From Phragmitibacter flavus (GTDB taxonomy: Bacteria; Verrucomicrobiota; Verrucomicrobiia; Verrucomicrobiales; Verrucomicrobiaceae): a stretch of 62,446 nt of DNA. The stretch is from NCBI RefSeq assembly GCF_005780165.1, contig NZ_VAUV01000024.1, positions 1 to 62,446 of the forward strand, written 5' to 3'. Of the stretch, positions 17,829-27,030 are shown piece by piece; positions within the stretch are counted from its first letter, which is position 1; the number at the start of each line of letters is the position of its first letter. The notes under the pieces are model-generated. The model had not been told where the DNA came from. It searched no databases and saw only the letters and a list, made by a program, of their open reading frames with translations. Both the position numbers and the translations under genes were made by a program.

Positions 17829-18854
17829 ATGAATGCGTTGTCTGAGGTGAAGTTTTCGGTGCTGGATCTTGCTCCGGTGGTGCAAGGGGGGACGGTTGCG
17901 GACGCGTTTCGCAATACGCTGGATCTGGCCCAGCATGTGGAGCGTTGGGGGTATCAGCGCTTCTGGCTGGCGGAGCATCATAACATTGCCGGGATTGCGA
18001 GTGCGGCGACGTCGGTTTTGATTGGTCATGTCGCGGCAGGGACGAAGACGATTCGTGTGGGATCGGGGGGCATCATGTTGCCGAACCATGCGCCGCTGGT
18101 GATTGCGGAGCATTTTGGGACATTGGAGACGCTTTTTCCGGGAAGGATCGATCTTGGACTTGGCAGGGCACCGGGGTCGGATCAAATGACGGCCCGGGCG
18201 TTGATGCGGGATGCCAGTGCGGGGGAATTATTTCCGCAACTGGTGGATGAATTGTTGTCGTTGATGGGCACGGCGAAGCCGGGTCAGCAGGTGCGGGCGA
18301 TGCCGGGGGAGGGGACGAATGTGCCGGTGTGGTTGTTGGGTTCGAGCACGTTTAGCGCGCAACTGGCGGCGATGATGGGATTGCCATTTGCGTTTGCAGG
18401 ACAGTTTGCGCCGAGGTTGATGCAGGAGGCATTGCATTTGTATCGGAAGAAATTCCAGCCCTCCGAACGCTGGCCGAAGCCGTATGTGATGATTGGGCTG
18501 CCATTGTTTGCGGCAGATGAGGATGCGGAGGCGCACCGATTGGCGACATCGGCTTATCAACAAATTCTGGCATTGCATCGGGGCAGTCCGATTGCGTTGC
18601 CGCCGCCATTGGACCGCGCGGGGGACATGGTGAGGTTGTGGTCGCCGATGGAGGAGGCGGGGGTGAGATCGCATCTGGCAGCAGCGGTGATTGGCGGACC
18701 CGAGACGGTGCGCAAAAAGCTGCTGGAGGTGGTGGCGGAGACGCGGGCCGATGAGTTGATGTTCAATTCGCCGATGTTCCGTCATGAAGACCGGTTGAGG
18801 TCCTATGAATTGTTGATGCAGGCCCGGGATCTGGAGTTTGGCATGCAAAGTTAG
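17829..18854 (+). CDS. LLM-class (luciferase-like) flavin-dependent monooxygenase
   Basis: A 341-residue protein of the bacterial luciferase-like superfamily that uses reduced FMN. Typical marks are [14 protein letters not shown] near 45-58, the strand with [20 protein letters not shown], and [15 protein letters not shown], as in the MsnO8/YhbW subgroup. The start is set at the ATG at 17829, since the 13 residues encoded upstream overlap a hairpin and are not family-like. It probably shares a transcript with the aldo/keto reductase; a joint role in aldehyde or small-carbonyl metabolism is only suggested by that neighbourhood. Confidence 0.92.
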   Translation: MNALSEVKFSVLDLAPVVQGGTVADAFRNTLDLAQHVERWGYQRFWLAEHHNIAGIASAATSVLIGHVAAGTKTIRVGSGGIMLPNHAPLVIAEHFGTLETLFPGRIDLGLGRAPGSDQMTARALMRDASAGELFPQLVDELLSLMGTAKPGQQVRAMPGEGTNVPVWLLGSSTFSAQLAAMMGLPFAFAGQFAPRLMQEALHLYRKKFQPSERWPKPYVMIGLPLFAADEDAEAHRLATSAYQQILALHRGSPIALPPPLDRAGDMVRLWSPMEEAGVRSHLAAAVIGGPETVRKKLLEVVAETRADELMFNSPMFRHEDRLRSYELLMQARDLEFGMQS

Positions 18855-18899
18855 GTGGGGATTAGTGGGTGTGACCGCAGATCGTATCGCGGTTGGAGC

Positions 18900-18979
18900 G
18901 GGCTTTCAGCCCTACACAAACAAAATCGACCCTACCTTGGGCGTTGCCCAAGGCTTTCATAAAACCGCGCCGTTGGCGC
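18900..18979. repeat. Cluster of three mini-hairpins with 3-nt loops (REP-like)
   Basis: Three perfect small stems follow each other: GGGCT-TTC-AGCCC at 18900-18912, CCTTGGGC-GTT-GCCCAAGG at 18935-18953 and GCGCC-GTT-GGCGC at 18967-18979. The cluster lies between two converging genes. A short plus-strand reading frame across it (18838-19104) is most likely a by-product. The arrangement recalls repetitive extragenic palindromes and may also stop transcription or protect the mRNA end. Confidence 0.8.
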
Positions 18980-19109
18980 TATGCTATGAGCAAATGCTCG
19001 ATAACAAGACGAATTTGCCACCAGTGAAGGACCTCATGAATCTGCGACTTGGGGGCGATGGGGGTATTAAGCCAACTTCCTTACCTCTTAAGATTGCAGT
19101 TTAATAAGA

Positions 19110-20396
19110 TTACCGGATGCCGATTTTGCGGTAGGCCTCACGGATATCCTCTTCAAGCTGCTCGGGGGTGCGTCCGTTGAGAAGAATGGAGAGTTGGGAG
19201 AAGCCATAGGTTTCGTCGCGGGGCTGTTCAGGCAATGGAAGAGTGGAGGGGTAGGAGAAATTGCCGTCGGCATTGCGTTTGACGGCGGGATTTTTGAAAA
19301 AGGCAGCCCATGCGTCGCGGGCTTTGCCGATGGATTTCATGTAGTCGATGAACCGGGTGCCGGTGCCGTCGCCGTCGAGGTGGCAGAAGTAATACACGAG
19401 GATGGCGGAGGCGTGATAAAGGCGCGCCTGGCCGCCGGAACTGACCCGGCTGCGTTCGTTCCACTGATCGTGGGTGACGGTCATGTTGGCGGCGAGGTTG
19501 GTGGCGTCGGAAAAGCTGATGCCGCGGTTTTCTTGAAAGTCGCGCACGTATTCCTTGATGCCACGTTGATGGGCGCCGGCGAGAAATTTTCCGGCGTTGT
19601 AGGGGATCATTTCGGTGTATTCGGCGCTGCCTTCGATGATCCACATGGGGAGGAAGGGCAGGAAATCGTGCATCATTTGATGGGTGATTTCGTGGACGAG
19701 GGTGTCGTTGCGGTAGCTGTCGTTTTTGAACCACGTTTTGCCGCGCATTTCGAGGCCGAGACTGTCGAAAGGGATGCGAAAAATACGGTCGCCGGTGAAG
19801 TAGACGCCGCCGGAGTTTTCGGGTCCGCCATCGAGGATGTAGTTGCGGCGGTTGAGGTAGAATTTGGCCTGGTAAAAGCCGAGATCCGCCGGGGGTGAGG
19901 GATCAATCGACCAGGGGAGGGCGCTGACAAGGGCGTGGGCGCTTTCGAAGGTGCGGGCAATTTCCTTCATGACGCTGACGGCGAGTTTGTCCTGGGCGGT
20001 GAACTGGAAAAATTCGGATCGGTAGATGTAGCTGCGTTTGGCGAGGTCTTCTTCGACGGCTTTGACGTCGAGGGCACGGTTGGACACCTCGACGACATCG
20101 GGCCATTTGGCAGCGACGGTGGTGGGGAAGTTGATGCGCACGAAGTGTTGATCGACGGCGGACAACTGGGAGATGGTGAGGGTGGCGTGCTGGCCGTTTT
20201 GGAGGAGGAAGGTGAGGTTTTCTGCTTCGCGACGAACCAGGCGCGCCTGCATGGTGCGGCCCTCGCTGTTGGTCCAGGTGCGGGCTTCAGTCGCTTTTTG
20301 TGCCTGCGCCTGAGCGCCGCCAGGCTCAACGCAAAGCGAGAGGAGGAGGACGAGGAGTTGAAGGACGCAGCGCATGAACGGATGAATTTTTATCAC
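19110..20396 (-). CDS. Secreted SHD1-domain zincin-like metalloprotease
   Basis: A 428-residue exported protein. A signal peptide covers about 1-30 (ends AQA). Residues 38-86 form an SHD1-like beta module (RTWTNSEGRTMQARLV then LSAVDQHFV), common in secreted verrucomicrobial and planctomycetal proteins. The C-terminal part holds HEITH at 235-239 and a downstream IIEGSAEY with Glu255 and Glu259, the HExxH...E layout of gluzincin peptidases. I infer a periplasmic or secreted zinc peptidase, but no substrate. The start could also be the second Met (codon at 20375). It ends beside the mini-hairpin cluster and lies 44 bp downstream of the PP2C gene. Confidence 0.8.
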   Translation of the reverse strand: MIKIHPFMRCVLQLLVLLLSLCVEPGGAQAQAQKATEARTWTNSEGRTMQARLVRREAENLTFLLQNGQHATLTISQLSAVDQHFVRINFPTTVAAKWPDVVEVSNRALDVKAVEEDLAKRSYIYRSEFFQFTAQDKLAVSVMKEIARTFESAHALVSALPWSIDPSPPADLGFYQAKFYLNRRNYILDGGPENSGGVYFTGDRIFRIPFDSLGLEMRGKTWFKNDSYRNDTLVHEITHQMMHDFLPFLPMWIIEGSAEYTEMIPYNAGKFLAGAHQRGIKEYVRDFQENRGISFSDATNLAANMTVTHDQWNERSRVSSGGQARLYHASAILVYYFCHLDGDGTGTRFIDYMKSIGKARDAWAAFFKNPAVKRNADGNFSYPSTLPLPEQPRDETYGFSQLSILLNGRTPEQLEEDIREAYRKIGIR

Positions 20397-20439
20397 ATCG
20401 AATGGTCGAACGTCAACCCCGGCTCGATGATGCTGGGTT

Positions 20440-21285
20440 TTAGGGGACTTTTACCAGGGCAATGGTGACGTTGTCCTGTCGGGGATGATCGACGCAGCGG
20501 ATGGCAAAAAGCAGGGAATTGGCGAGTTTGGCGGCGCTGTTGCGGCTGCCGTTGAGGAGGAGTTCTTCAATTTCCTTGGTGCCGAGGGTGAGGATGCCGT
20601 CGCTGGCGGCGAGGAGGATGTCGCCGCTGTGGAGATCGTAGGGGTAGGTGCGCGCGTCGACGAGGGTGAGCGGCTGGCCCATGCAGGCGGACTGGAGGAT
20701 GTGGCGGTCGGGATGGGCGAGGGATTCTTCCTCGGTGATTTCGCCGTTGCGAACGCGGTCTTCAAGAATGGGGGTGAGGGAGTGGTCGGCATTGAGGCGT
20801 TCGAGTTTGCCGTTGCGAAAGATGAACAGGGGGGAGTCGCCGACGCTGATCCACTGGCAAAACGTGCGGGTGATATGCAGGCCGATGAAGGTGGTGCCCA
20901 TGGGGAGCAGTCCCCCGTAGCGTTTGGAGAGTTCGTCGAGATGATCGTTGGCCTGTTCGAGGGCGATGCGCATGCGCCAGGATTCGGCGAGCTTGGTCGA
21001 CTTGTAGGCCTTGATGAATTCGGTGACGAGGTGGGCGCTGGCAAGATTGCCGCCGCTGTGGGCACCGAGTCCGTCGCCCAGGCCGACGAGCAGTTGGGTA
21101 AGCGCGGGCTCGCCGGGATCGGACACATCGCTGAAGGCGTAAAAGTCCTCCTGTTTGGAGCGGGAACCGACGAGCTGTCGTCCGGCGAAATCGCGATCGG
21201 TGACGAAGGTGACGTTGAGTTGCCCGTTGGTCGGTTCTTCAGCGATGGGTGTGGGAATGAGAGGTTGGGTGGGTTGCTCGGTCAC
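20440..21285 (-). CDS. PP2C-family serine/threonine protein phosphatase
   Basis: A 281-residue cytosolic metal-dependent phosphatase. The PP2C motifs are in order: GSRSKQEDFYAF at 40-51 (Asp47), VGLGDGLGAHSGG at 67-79 (Asp71), GTTFIGLHI, WISVGDSPLFIF, LLAASDGIL and a final DNVTIALV. All metal-binding aspartates appear intact. The start is a GTG, overlapping the stop of galM as GTGA, so translation of the two is probably coupled. No Ser/Thr kinase is seen in the window, so its partner must lie elsewhere. Confidence 0.9.
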   Translation of the reverse strand: MTEQPTQPLIPTPIAEEPTNGQLNVTFVTDRDFAGRQLVGSRSKQEDFYAFSDVSDPGEPALTQLLVGLGDGLGAHSGGNLASAHLVTEFIKAYKSTKLAESWRMRIALEQANDHLDELSKRYGGLLPMGTTFIGLHITRTFCQWISVGDSPLFIFRNGKLERLNADHSLTPILEDRVRNGEITEEESLAHPDRHILQSACMGQPLTLVDARTYPYDLHSGDILLAASDGILTLGTKEIEELLLNGSRNSAAKLANSLLFAIRCVDHPRQDNVTIALVKVP

Positions 21286-22421
21286 GGGGCTTCTGCGGTA
21301 AATTGGTATTCGGTGCGGTGATCGTAGGCATCACCGGGAAGGAGGGTGGTGGAGGGGAAGGCGGGCTGGTTGGGGCTGTCGGGATAGTCCTGGGTTTCAA
21401 GGCAGAGGCCGCTGCGATGGGGGTGGGGCACGCCGTTTTTGCCGAGGTGGTTGCCGGAATAAAATTGCACGGCGGGCAGGGTGGTGCGGATGTCGAGAAC
21501 GCGACCGCTCTTGGGGTCTTTCAAACGGGCAACTTTTTTGATTTCCGACGCGTCGTCGAGGATGAAATTGTGATCATAACCGAGGCCGGAGATAAGGTCG
21601 GGCGTTGGTTCGTTGATGCGGGTGCCGACCGTCTGGGGCGTGGTGAAGTCGAGCGGGGTGCCTTTGACCGGGGCGATCTGACCGGTGGGGATCTGGGTGT
21701 CGTCGGTTGGAGTGTAGCGGCTGGCGAAGAGGGTCAGCTGGTGGTCCAGGATGTCGCCCTGGCCCTGTCCTGCGAGGTTGAAATAGGTATGATTGGTCAG
21801 ATTGATCACCGTGGGTTTGTCGGTGGTGGCATGATACGCGATGGTGAGGGTGTTGTCAGGTTGGAGTCGATAGGTCACGGTGCATTTTAGTTCCCCGGGG
21901 TAGCCTTCTTCTCCGTCGGGACTGGTATAGGTGAGAATCAGGGCGGCATACTGATCGTTCTTCTCGGTCGTGGCGGCCCAGATTTTTTTATCGAATCCGA
22001 ATTTTCCCCCGTGGAGATGATTGGGGCCATCGTTGGTGGCGAGCTGGTATTCGGTGCCGTTGAGCGTGAACTTGCCCTTGGCGATGCGGTTGGCGTAACG
22101 ACCGGTGATGCAGCCGAAGTAGGGGTTGTTGGCTTCGTATTCGCTGAAGGTGGGGTAGCCGAGGACGGTGTTGGCGAATTTGCCTTGGTGGTCGGGAGCG
22201 GTGAGGCTGACGATGATGCCGCCGTAATTGGTGATTTTCACCTCCATGCCGTTGGGGTTGCGCAGGGTGTGGAGGGTGACGGGCTCACCATTTTTGGTGG
22301 TGCCCCAGGATTCTTGGGTGATTTCCATGGCAGGTAGTGGGACGAAAAGGAGGAGTAGAAGAGGCAACGCCAGCAGGGCGGCGACAAGTCGGCGATCAGT
22401 CTGGAGGTGCTGGGATTTCAT
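21282..22421 (-). CDS. galM: Aldose 1-epimerase (galactose mutarotase), exported
   Basis: A 379-residue GalM-type mutarotase that interconverts alpha and beta anomers of aldohexoses. A signal peptide at 1-32 (Leu-rich core, ends PAM) places it in the periplasm, unlike cytosolic enterobacterial GalM. Active-site landmarks are GPNHLHGG, TNHTYFNLAG (catalytic His) and CLETQDYPDSPNQP (catalytic Glu), all intact. The start is the ATG whose first base is 22421; an upstream in-frame start would bury the signal peptide. It is the first gene of a minus-strand pair with the PP2C phosphatase. It diverges from opgG, sharing a 167-bp promoter region. Confidence 0.94.
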   Translation of the reverse strand: MKSQHLQTDRRLVAALLALPLLLLLFVPLPAMEITQESWGTTKNGEPVTLHTLRNPNGMEVKITNYGGIIVSLTAPDHQGKFANTVLGYPTFSEYEANNPYFGCITGRYANRIAKGKFTLNGTEYQLATNDGPNHLHGGKFGFDKKIWAATTEKNDQYAALILTYTSPDGEEGYPGELKCTVTYRLQPDNTLTIAYHATTDKPTVINLTNHTYFNLAGQGQGDILDHQLTLFASRYTPTDDTQIPTGQIAPVKGTPLDFTTPQTVGTRINEPTPDLISGLGYDHNFILDDASEIKKVARLKDPKSGRVLDIRTTLPAVQFYSGNHLGKNGVPHPHRSGLCLETQDYPDSPNQPAFPSTTLLPGDAYDHRTEYQFTAEAP

Positions 22422-22588
22422 GAGGGAGTGTTGGGCGGAATCGATTTTGCGTTGGGGACGACGCGACAGATTCAAGCAGCAGTGGCGACGATTGGCGAGG
22501 AGGAAGTTTGTGGGGTGATGTGGGTGGCTGCTTGACGTTGAACAAAGTGCGTCCATGCTTGGCCGCTTGTTCGATCCTTTATCGCTGT

Positions 22589-24214
22589 ATGTTTTCGATC
22601 CGATTGTTATCCGCTGGTTCCCTGATTTTGGCTGCTACTATTTCACTGCACGCTCAAGAGCCCGCAGCTCCGGCAGTTGAAGCTGCAGAAAAGCCTGCAG
22701 TCGCCGCACCTGCTACTGCACCTGCTCCCGCTCCGGCACCAGTGGTTGCCGATCCTGGCGCTCCGCCTCCAATCCGCACCTTTCTTGATTTAGAAGCGTA
22801 TGCCTCCAAGCTGGCGAGCAAGGCGTTTGTGCCTCAAGAAATAACTTTGGACCCGTTTTTCGGAGGATTGCAATATGACGGGCACCGGCAGATCCGGTTC
22901 CTTAAAGACAAGGCGCTGTTTGAGGACAATGGTGACGGATTCCGGGTGGAGTTTTCGCATCCGGGCTGGATGTTCAAAAAGACGGTGGACATGTTTAAGA
23001 TGGAAGACGGACAACCAGTGCCACTGAAGAATGGTCCGGAATTTTTTAGTTATGGGGATCTGAAGCCGGGTCCGGAAGTCAAGTATCCTGTGGGATTCAG
23101 TGGTTGGAAGCTGCTGTCGGCAGAGGAAGGGAAAAAGGAGCGTCCGGAGTTTTTGACTTTTCAGGGGGCGAGTTACTTTCGCGCAGTGACGACCAAGCTG
23201 GGCTGGGGCATCTCGGCGCGTGGCGTGGCGATCAACACCATTGGTGGCGAACCGGAAGAGTTTCCTGACTTCACGCACTTCTGGTTTTTGACGCCGAAGG
23301 AAGGAGACAAGACCTTCCAGTTTCTCGCATTGTTGAATGGTCCGAGTGTGACGGGAGCTTATCATTTCGAGGTGCAGCCCGGGGAGACGACGGTGATGAC
23401 GGTGCGCAGTTCCCTGTTCATGCGCAAGGTGGTGAAGATGCTGGGGCTGGCGCCGTTTTCGAGCATGTTCTGGTATGGTGAGAACACACATCCCAAACCG
23501 CTGGATTTCCGTCCTGAGGTGCATGATTCCGATGGATTGTTGATCGAACAACACAACGGTCCGATATTGTGGCGTCCCTTGGACAATGGTCGCGAGATGC
23601 GTCACAGCGTGTTCAGCCTTGAGGCGGCCAAAGGATTTGGGTTGCTTCAACGTGATCGCGACTTCAAACACTATCAGGATCTTGAGGCAAACTATCACAA
23701 CCGGGTGTCGGTTTGGGTGGAGCCGGTGGAAGGGTTTGGACGCGGCAAACTGCATTTGATCGAGCTGGCAACGGGCGAAGAGACCTGGGACAACATCGTG
23801 TCCTTCTGGGAACCGGATCTTTTGCCAACTGCGACGGAGCCCGCGCGGTTTGTCTATAAGTTGCACTGGTTGAAGGAGCATGAGCACAACCTGGCCAAAG
23901 TGACCGATTCCCGTTGGGGCGAAGGGGTGGCGACGATGGACGTGCCGAATGATTATGAGTTTGTGATCGATTTTACCAAGGGGACCTTGAAGGAAGGAAC
24001 GCCTGCGGATTGGCTGCCGGAAGAGGCGGTTAATATCGTGGGTGAGGCGAAGATGATTGATAAGCGGGTGATGTTCAATCCGCAGACCGGAGGCTGGCGC
24101 GCCTTCTTCAAGCTGGACATTCCACCATCCACCAAATTGCTCGAAATGACTTGTGAACTTTTGCAGGACGGGAAACCTTTGTCGGAGCGATGGACTTACC
24201 AATGGCGACGTTGA
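22589..24214 (+). CDS. opgG: Periplasmic glucan biosynthesis protein OpgG
   Basis: A 541-residue periplasmic protein of the MdoG/OpgG family, which shapes the beta-glucan backbone of osmoregulated periplasmic glucans. A signal peptide (about 1-21, ends HAQ) is followed by an Ala/Pro linker (to about 65) and the two-domain OpgG core, with LQYDGHRQIRF, FSSMFWYGENT and the C-terminal Ig-like domain ending in LSERWTYQW. The start ATG at 22589 is chosen because it begins the signal peptide. The gene overlaps the next one by 25 bp, and opgH follows, so the set is an operon. Confidence 0.95.
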   Translation: MFSIRLLSAGSLILAATISLHAQEPAAPAVEAAEKPAVAAPATAPAPAPAPVVADPGAPPPIRTFLDLEAYASKLASKAFVPQEITLDPFFGGLQYDGHRQIRFLKDKALFEDNGDGFRVEFSHPGWMFKKTVDMFKMEDGQPVPLKNGPEFFSYGDLKPGPEVKYPVGFSGWKLLSAEEGKKERPEFLTFQGASYFRAVTTKLGWGISARGVAINTIGGEPEEFPDFTHFWFLTPKEGDKTFQFLALLNGPSVTGAYHFEVQPGETTVMTVRSSLFMRKVVKMLGLAPFSSMFWYGENTHPKPLDFRPEVHDSDGLLIEQHNGPILWRPLDNGREMRHSVFSLEAAKGFGLLQRDRDFKHYQDLEANYHNRVSVWVEPVEGFGRGKLHLIELATGEETWDNIVSFWEPDLLPTATEPARFVYKLHWLKEHEHNLAKVTDSRWGEGVATMDVPNDYEFVIDFTKGTLKEGTPADWLPEEAVNIVGEAKMIDKRVMFNPQTGGWRAFFKLDIPPSTKLLEMTCELLQDGKPLSERWTYQWRR

Positions 24215-24813
24215 ATCCCGCATCTGCCTCCGAACCGATGGAGGCTGTTACCATTCATTTCGCGCCCAGCAGTGGCTCGGAAAATGAATGGAATGAAGCT
24301 TATGCCAGGCTGGCGGATTACTTCCGCAGTTATCGTCTGCATAACCGGATTCGACGCACGCAATTGGTGCTTGAGACGTTGAGGCGTGCGGCGGAAGCGC
24401 ATCAAAAAAATCCTGAACGCACCCCGACCTCACACGCCATTGAACAGGCGCGTGAAATGCTGCGTGAGTGGCTCGGCAAGATTTATGAAGGCATGGAACT
24501 GACCGAGGCGCAGCTGGAAGGATCGGGTCGGTTGGGGTTTCATCTTTGTGATGGACCGAGCCGCTGGCCGCACTTTTTCATTGATCGGGAAAACCTGCCG
24601 CCGGACATGGCGGAAGCGATGAGGTCCGCAATCCGGACATCGGGTCCGCGTTTGCAGGTGTCGAAGATGACCCCGCGTCCGATTGATCTTGGGCTGATTG
24701 ATGATGTGGCGGATGACACTTTTGAGAACAATGCAGCGGCGTTTTTGCGCTATCTCGCGCTGACAGTGTTTGTGGTCGGGGTGTTGTGGTTTGTGTATTG
24801 GTTGACGAAATAA
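24190..24813 (+). CDS. Unknown membrane-anchored protein between opgG and opgH
   Basis: A 207-residue protein that I do not recognise. Residues 1-150 are soluble, charged and mainly helical, with the conspicuous segment FHLCDGPSRWPHFFIDRENLP split around 116-136. A single hydrophobic helix lies at about 185-204, followed by WLTK, so it is predicted to be a C-tail-anchored membrane protein facing the cytosol. It overlaps opgG by 25 bp and ends 3 bp before opgH, so it is surely co-expressed with them. In that position it could regulate or scaffold the OpgH glucosyltransferase; this is inference from context alone. A second ATG at 24202 is a possible start. Confidence 0.8.
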   Translation: MDLPMATLNPASASEPMEAVTIHFAPSSGSENEWNEAYARLADYFRSYRLHNRIRRTQLVLETLRRAAEAHQKNPERTPTSHAIEQAREMLREWLGKIYEGMELTEAQLEGSGRLGFHLCDGPSRWPHFFIDRENLPPDMAEAMRSAIRTSGPRLQVSKMTPRPIDLGLIDDVADDTFENNAAAFLRYLALTVFVVGVLWFVYWLTK

Positions 24814-24816
24814 GGC

Positions 24817-26991
24817 ATGAACATCCCCACTTCTTCGACCCCACCCGAAGCGCCGGTGCCTTTCTCTGCGGCCCGCACCACGCCGTTGGTGTCCCAGGCC
24901 GGGCTGCCTTCGAGCGCGCAGTCGCGCATGCGGCGTGCGACTTTTTTCTCGTTTGTTTTCGTCGGAACCGTGATCGGTGTCTGGCTGATGTATCTGATGC
25001 TGCAGAACGACGGGCTGGTCTGGTCGGAGATCGGCCTCATGCTGGTTTTTGTGCCGCTTTATTATCAGTTGAATGTTGGATTCTGGACGGCGCTGTTTGG
25101 CATCTGGCTGATGAACCGGCCGAAGCCGGACACGCTCGATTTGCTGCGCACCATCACGAAAGACGATCTGGCCGAGCCATTGAACGCGACCACCGCGATC
25201 ATAATTCCGGTTTACAACGAGGATGTGACTCGGGTGTTCGAGGGACTGCGGGCGATTTACAATTCCCTGCAAAAAACGGGCAAGCTGGAGCACTATGACT
25301 TTTTCGTGCTGAGCGATTCGGATGATACGAACAAGTGGATCGAAGAGGAGACAGCGTGGCTGGAGTTGTGTCGGCAGTTGAATGCGTTTGGGCGAATTTT
25401 TTATCGGAAACGCCGCACGCCGATCAATCGCAAAAGCGGAAACGTAAGTGATTTCTGTCGTCGTTGGGGCAAACGGTATCGCTACATGATCGTGTTGGAT
25501 GCGGACAGTGTGATGAGTGGTCCGCTGCTGGTGAATCTGGTGCGCATCATGGAGAAGAATCCCGGGGTGGGAATCTTGCAGACGTTTCCAAAACAGATTG
25601 GTGCTGACACCTTGCTGGGTCGGGTCATGCAGTTTGCGCAGGCGCTTTATGGACCGGCGTTTCTTTCCGGATTGAGTTACTGGCAATGTGGCGAAGCCAA
25701 TTTTTGGGGACACAATGCGATCATCCGTCTGGCTCCGTTCATTGAATATTGTGCGCTGCCACCCTTGCCGACGAAGGTGCCGTTTGGCGGGCACATCATG
25801 AGCCACGACTTTGTCGAAGCAGCGCTGATGCGCAAGGCAGGTTATGCGGTGCGTTTGCTGCCGATGGATGAGGGCAGTTATGAAGAGGGTCCGCCGACAT
25901 TGATTGATACCCTGAAGCGTGACCGACGCTGGTGTCTGGGCAACATGCAGCACTTTTGGTTGTTGTTTGCAAAGGGCTGGCATCCGATGAGCCGGATCAA
26001 TTTCTTCAACGGCATCATGAGTTATGCGAGTTCGCCGCTGTGGCTGATGTTCCTGATTCTGGGAACGATCATGGCGGGATCAGAGCAGGGGGTGACGGGC
26101 AGTCAGGCTGGGTTTGCGGGTCAGTTGCTGCTGGGCATCACGGTGATGTTCATCTTCATGCCGAAGACCTTGATCGTGCTGGATGAGCTGGTGACGGGGC
26201 GTTTGTTTAAGCCATTTCGGTTGCGGTTGTTGACGGCGTTCAGCAGTTTGCTGGATACTTTTGTCTTTTCGTTGATGGCACCAATCATGATGATTTTCCA
26301 CAGTCGTTTTGTGGTGAAGACGATTCTCGGGCAGGGAGTTAGCTGGGTGGCGCAACGGCGCAAGCTGGCAGCAGGAATTGACTGGCGGGAACCGATTCTG
26401 ACCTTTGGCAGTTTGACATTGATTGGGGTGGTCTGGTCCATCATTGCGTTCTTCATCTCGCAGTCTTTTCTGTTGTGGATCAGTCCGGTGTTGGTGGCGA
26501 TGATCCTCGCGATTCCGTTCGCGATCACCACGTCGAGCACGCGCACTTTTCAGCGTTTTGGATTGTTTTTGACGCGTGAAGAGCTCCATCCGCCGCCGGT
26601 GTTGCAATCGTTGCAGGCGAGATTGGAGGAGGTGAATGATCGGGTGTTGTTGCAGCCGGAATTGGAGCACCGGTTTGGTTTGGTGCAGGCGTGTTTGGAT
26701 CCGTATGTGAACGGTCTGCATGTGAGCCTGTTGCGTCGTCGCAAAAATCCGCATCACTCGCGCGAGTATTTCAAGTATCTAAGTCACAAGTTGATCACCC
26801 AGGGGCCGAATGCATTGACGGCGCGGGAGTTGAGCGCGGTGATGTATGATCCGGATACGGTGACGCAGCTGCATTATGATTTGTGGTCTTCGTCGGAGGA
26901 TCAGATGTCGCAGTTTTGGAAGCTGGCGATCCGCCAATACAACGTGGTTGCCCCCAATCCGTTTGCGCATTTGCTGGCCCAACCGACTTGA
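24817..26991 (+). CDS. opgH: Glucan biosynthesis glucosyltransferase OpgH
   Basis: A 724-residue inner-membrane GT2 glucosyltransferase that makes and exports the beta-glucan chain of osmoregulated periplasmic glucans from UDP-glucose. Two N-terminal helices (about 45-65 and 73-105) precede the catalytic domain. There IIIPVYNED, LSDSDDTNKW, VLDADSVM and KRDRRWCLGNMQH give the D, DxD and QxxRW-type elements. Several helices follow (about 400-570), then a cytosolic tail. It is shorter than E. coli OpgH (about 850), mostly in the N-terminal extension. It is co-transcribed with opgG and the small unknown gene. Confidence 0.96.
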   Translation: MNIPTSSTPPEAPVPFSAARTTPLVSQAGLPSSAQSRMRRATFFSFVFVGTVIGVWLMYLMLQNDGLVWSEIGLMLVFVPLYYQLNVGFWTALFGIWLMNRPKPDTLDLLRTITKDDLAEPLNATTAIIIPVYNEDVTRVFEGLRAIYNSLQKTGKLEHYDFFVLSDSDDTNKWIEEETAWLELCRQLNAFGRIFYRKRRTPINRKSGNVSDFCRRWGKRYRYMIVLDADSVMSGPLLVNLVRIMEKNPGVGILQTFPKQIGADTLLGRVMQFAQALYGPAFLSGLSYWQCGEANFWGHNAIIRLAPFIEYCALPPLPTKVPFGGHIMSHDFVEAALMRKAGYAVRLLPMDEGSYEEGPPTLIDTLKRDRRWCLGNMQHFWLLFAKGWHPMSRINFFNGIMSYASSPLWLMFLILGTIMAGSEQGVTGSQAGFAGQLLLGITVMFIFMPKTLIVLDELVTGRLFKPFRLRLLTAFSSLLDTFVFSLMAPIMMIFHSRFVVKTILGQGVSWVAQRRKLAAGIDWREPILTFGSLTLIGVVWSIIAFFISQSFLLWISPVLVAMILAIPFAITTSSTRTFQRFGLFLTREELHPPPVLQSLQARLEEVNDRVLLQPELEHRFGLVQACLDPYVNGLHVSLLRRRKNPHHSREYFKYLSHKLITQGPNALTARELSAVMYDPDTVTQLHYDLWSSSEDQMSQFWKLAIRQYNVVAPNPFAHLLAQPT

Positions 26992-27030
26992 GTAGCGTCC
27001 GGATGACGGATGCCAGACGATTATAAAGAC

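Noticed and set aside
18838-19104. 88-codon open frame between the flavin monooxygenase and the zincin gene
   Set aside because: It runs through the three mini-hairpins, and its product looks like a translated repeat; no start context.
22790-24223. 477-codon open frame on the minus strand
   Set aside because: Antisense to opgG; no recognisable motif.
24430-25983. 517-codon open frame on the minus strand
   Set aside because: Antisense to opgH and its upstream gene; His/Arg/Gln-rich, no domain.
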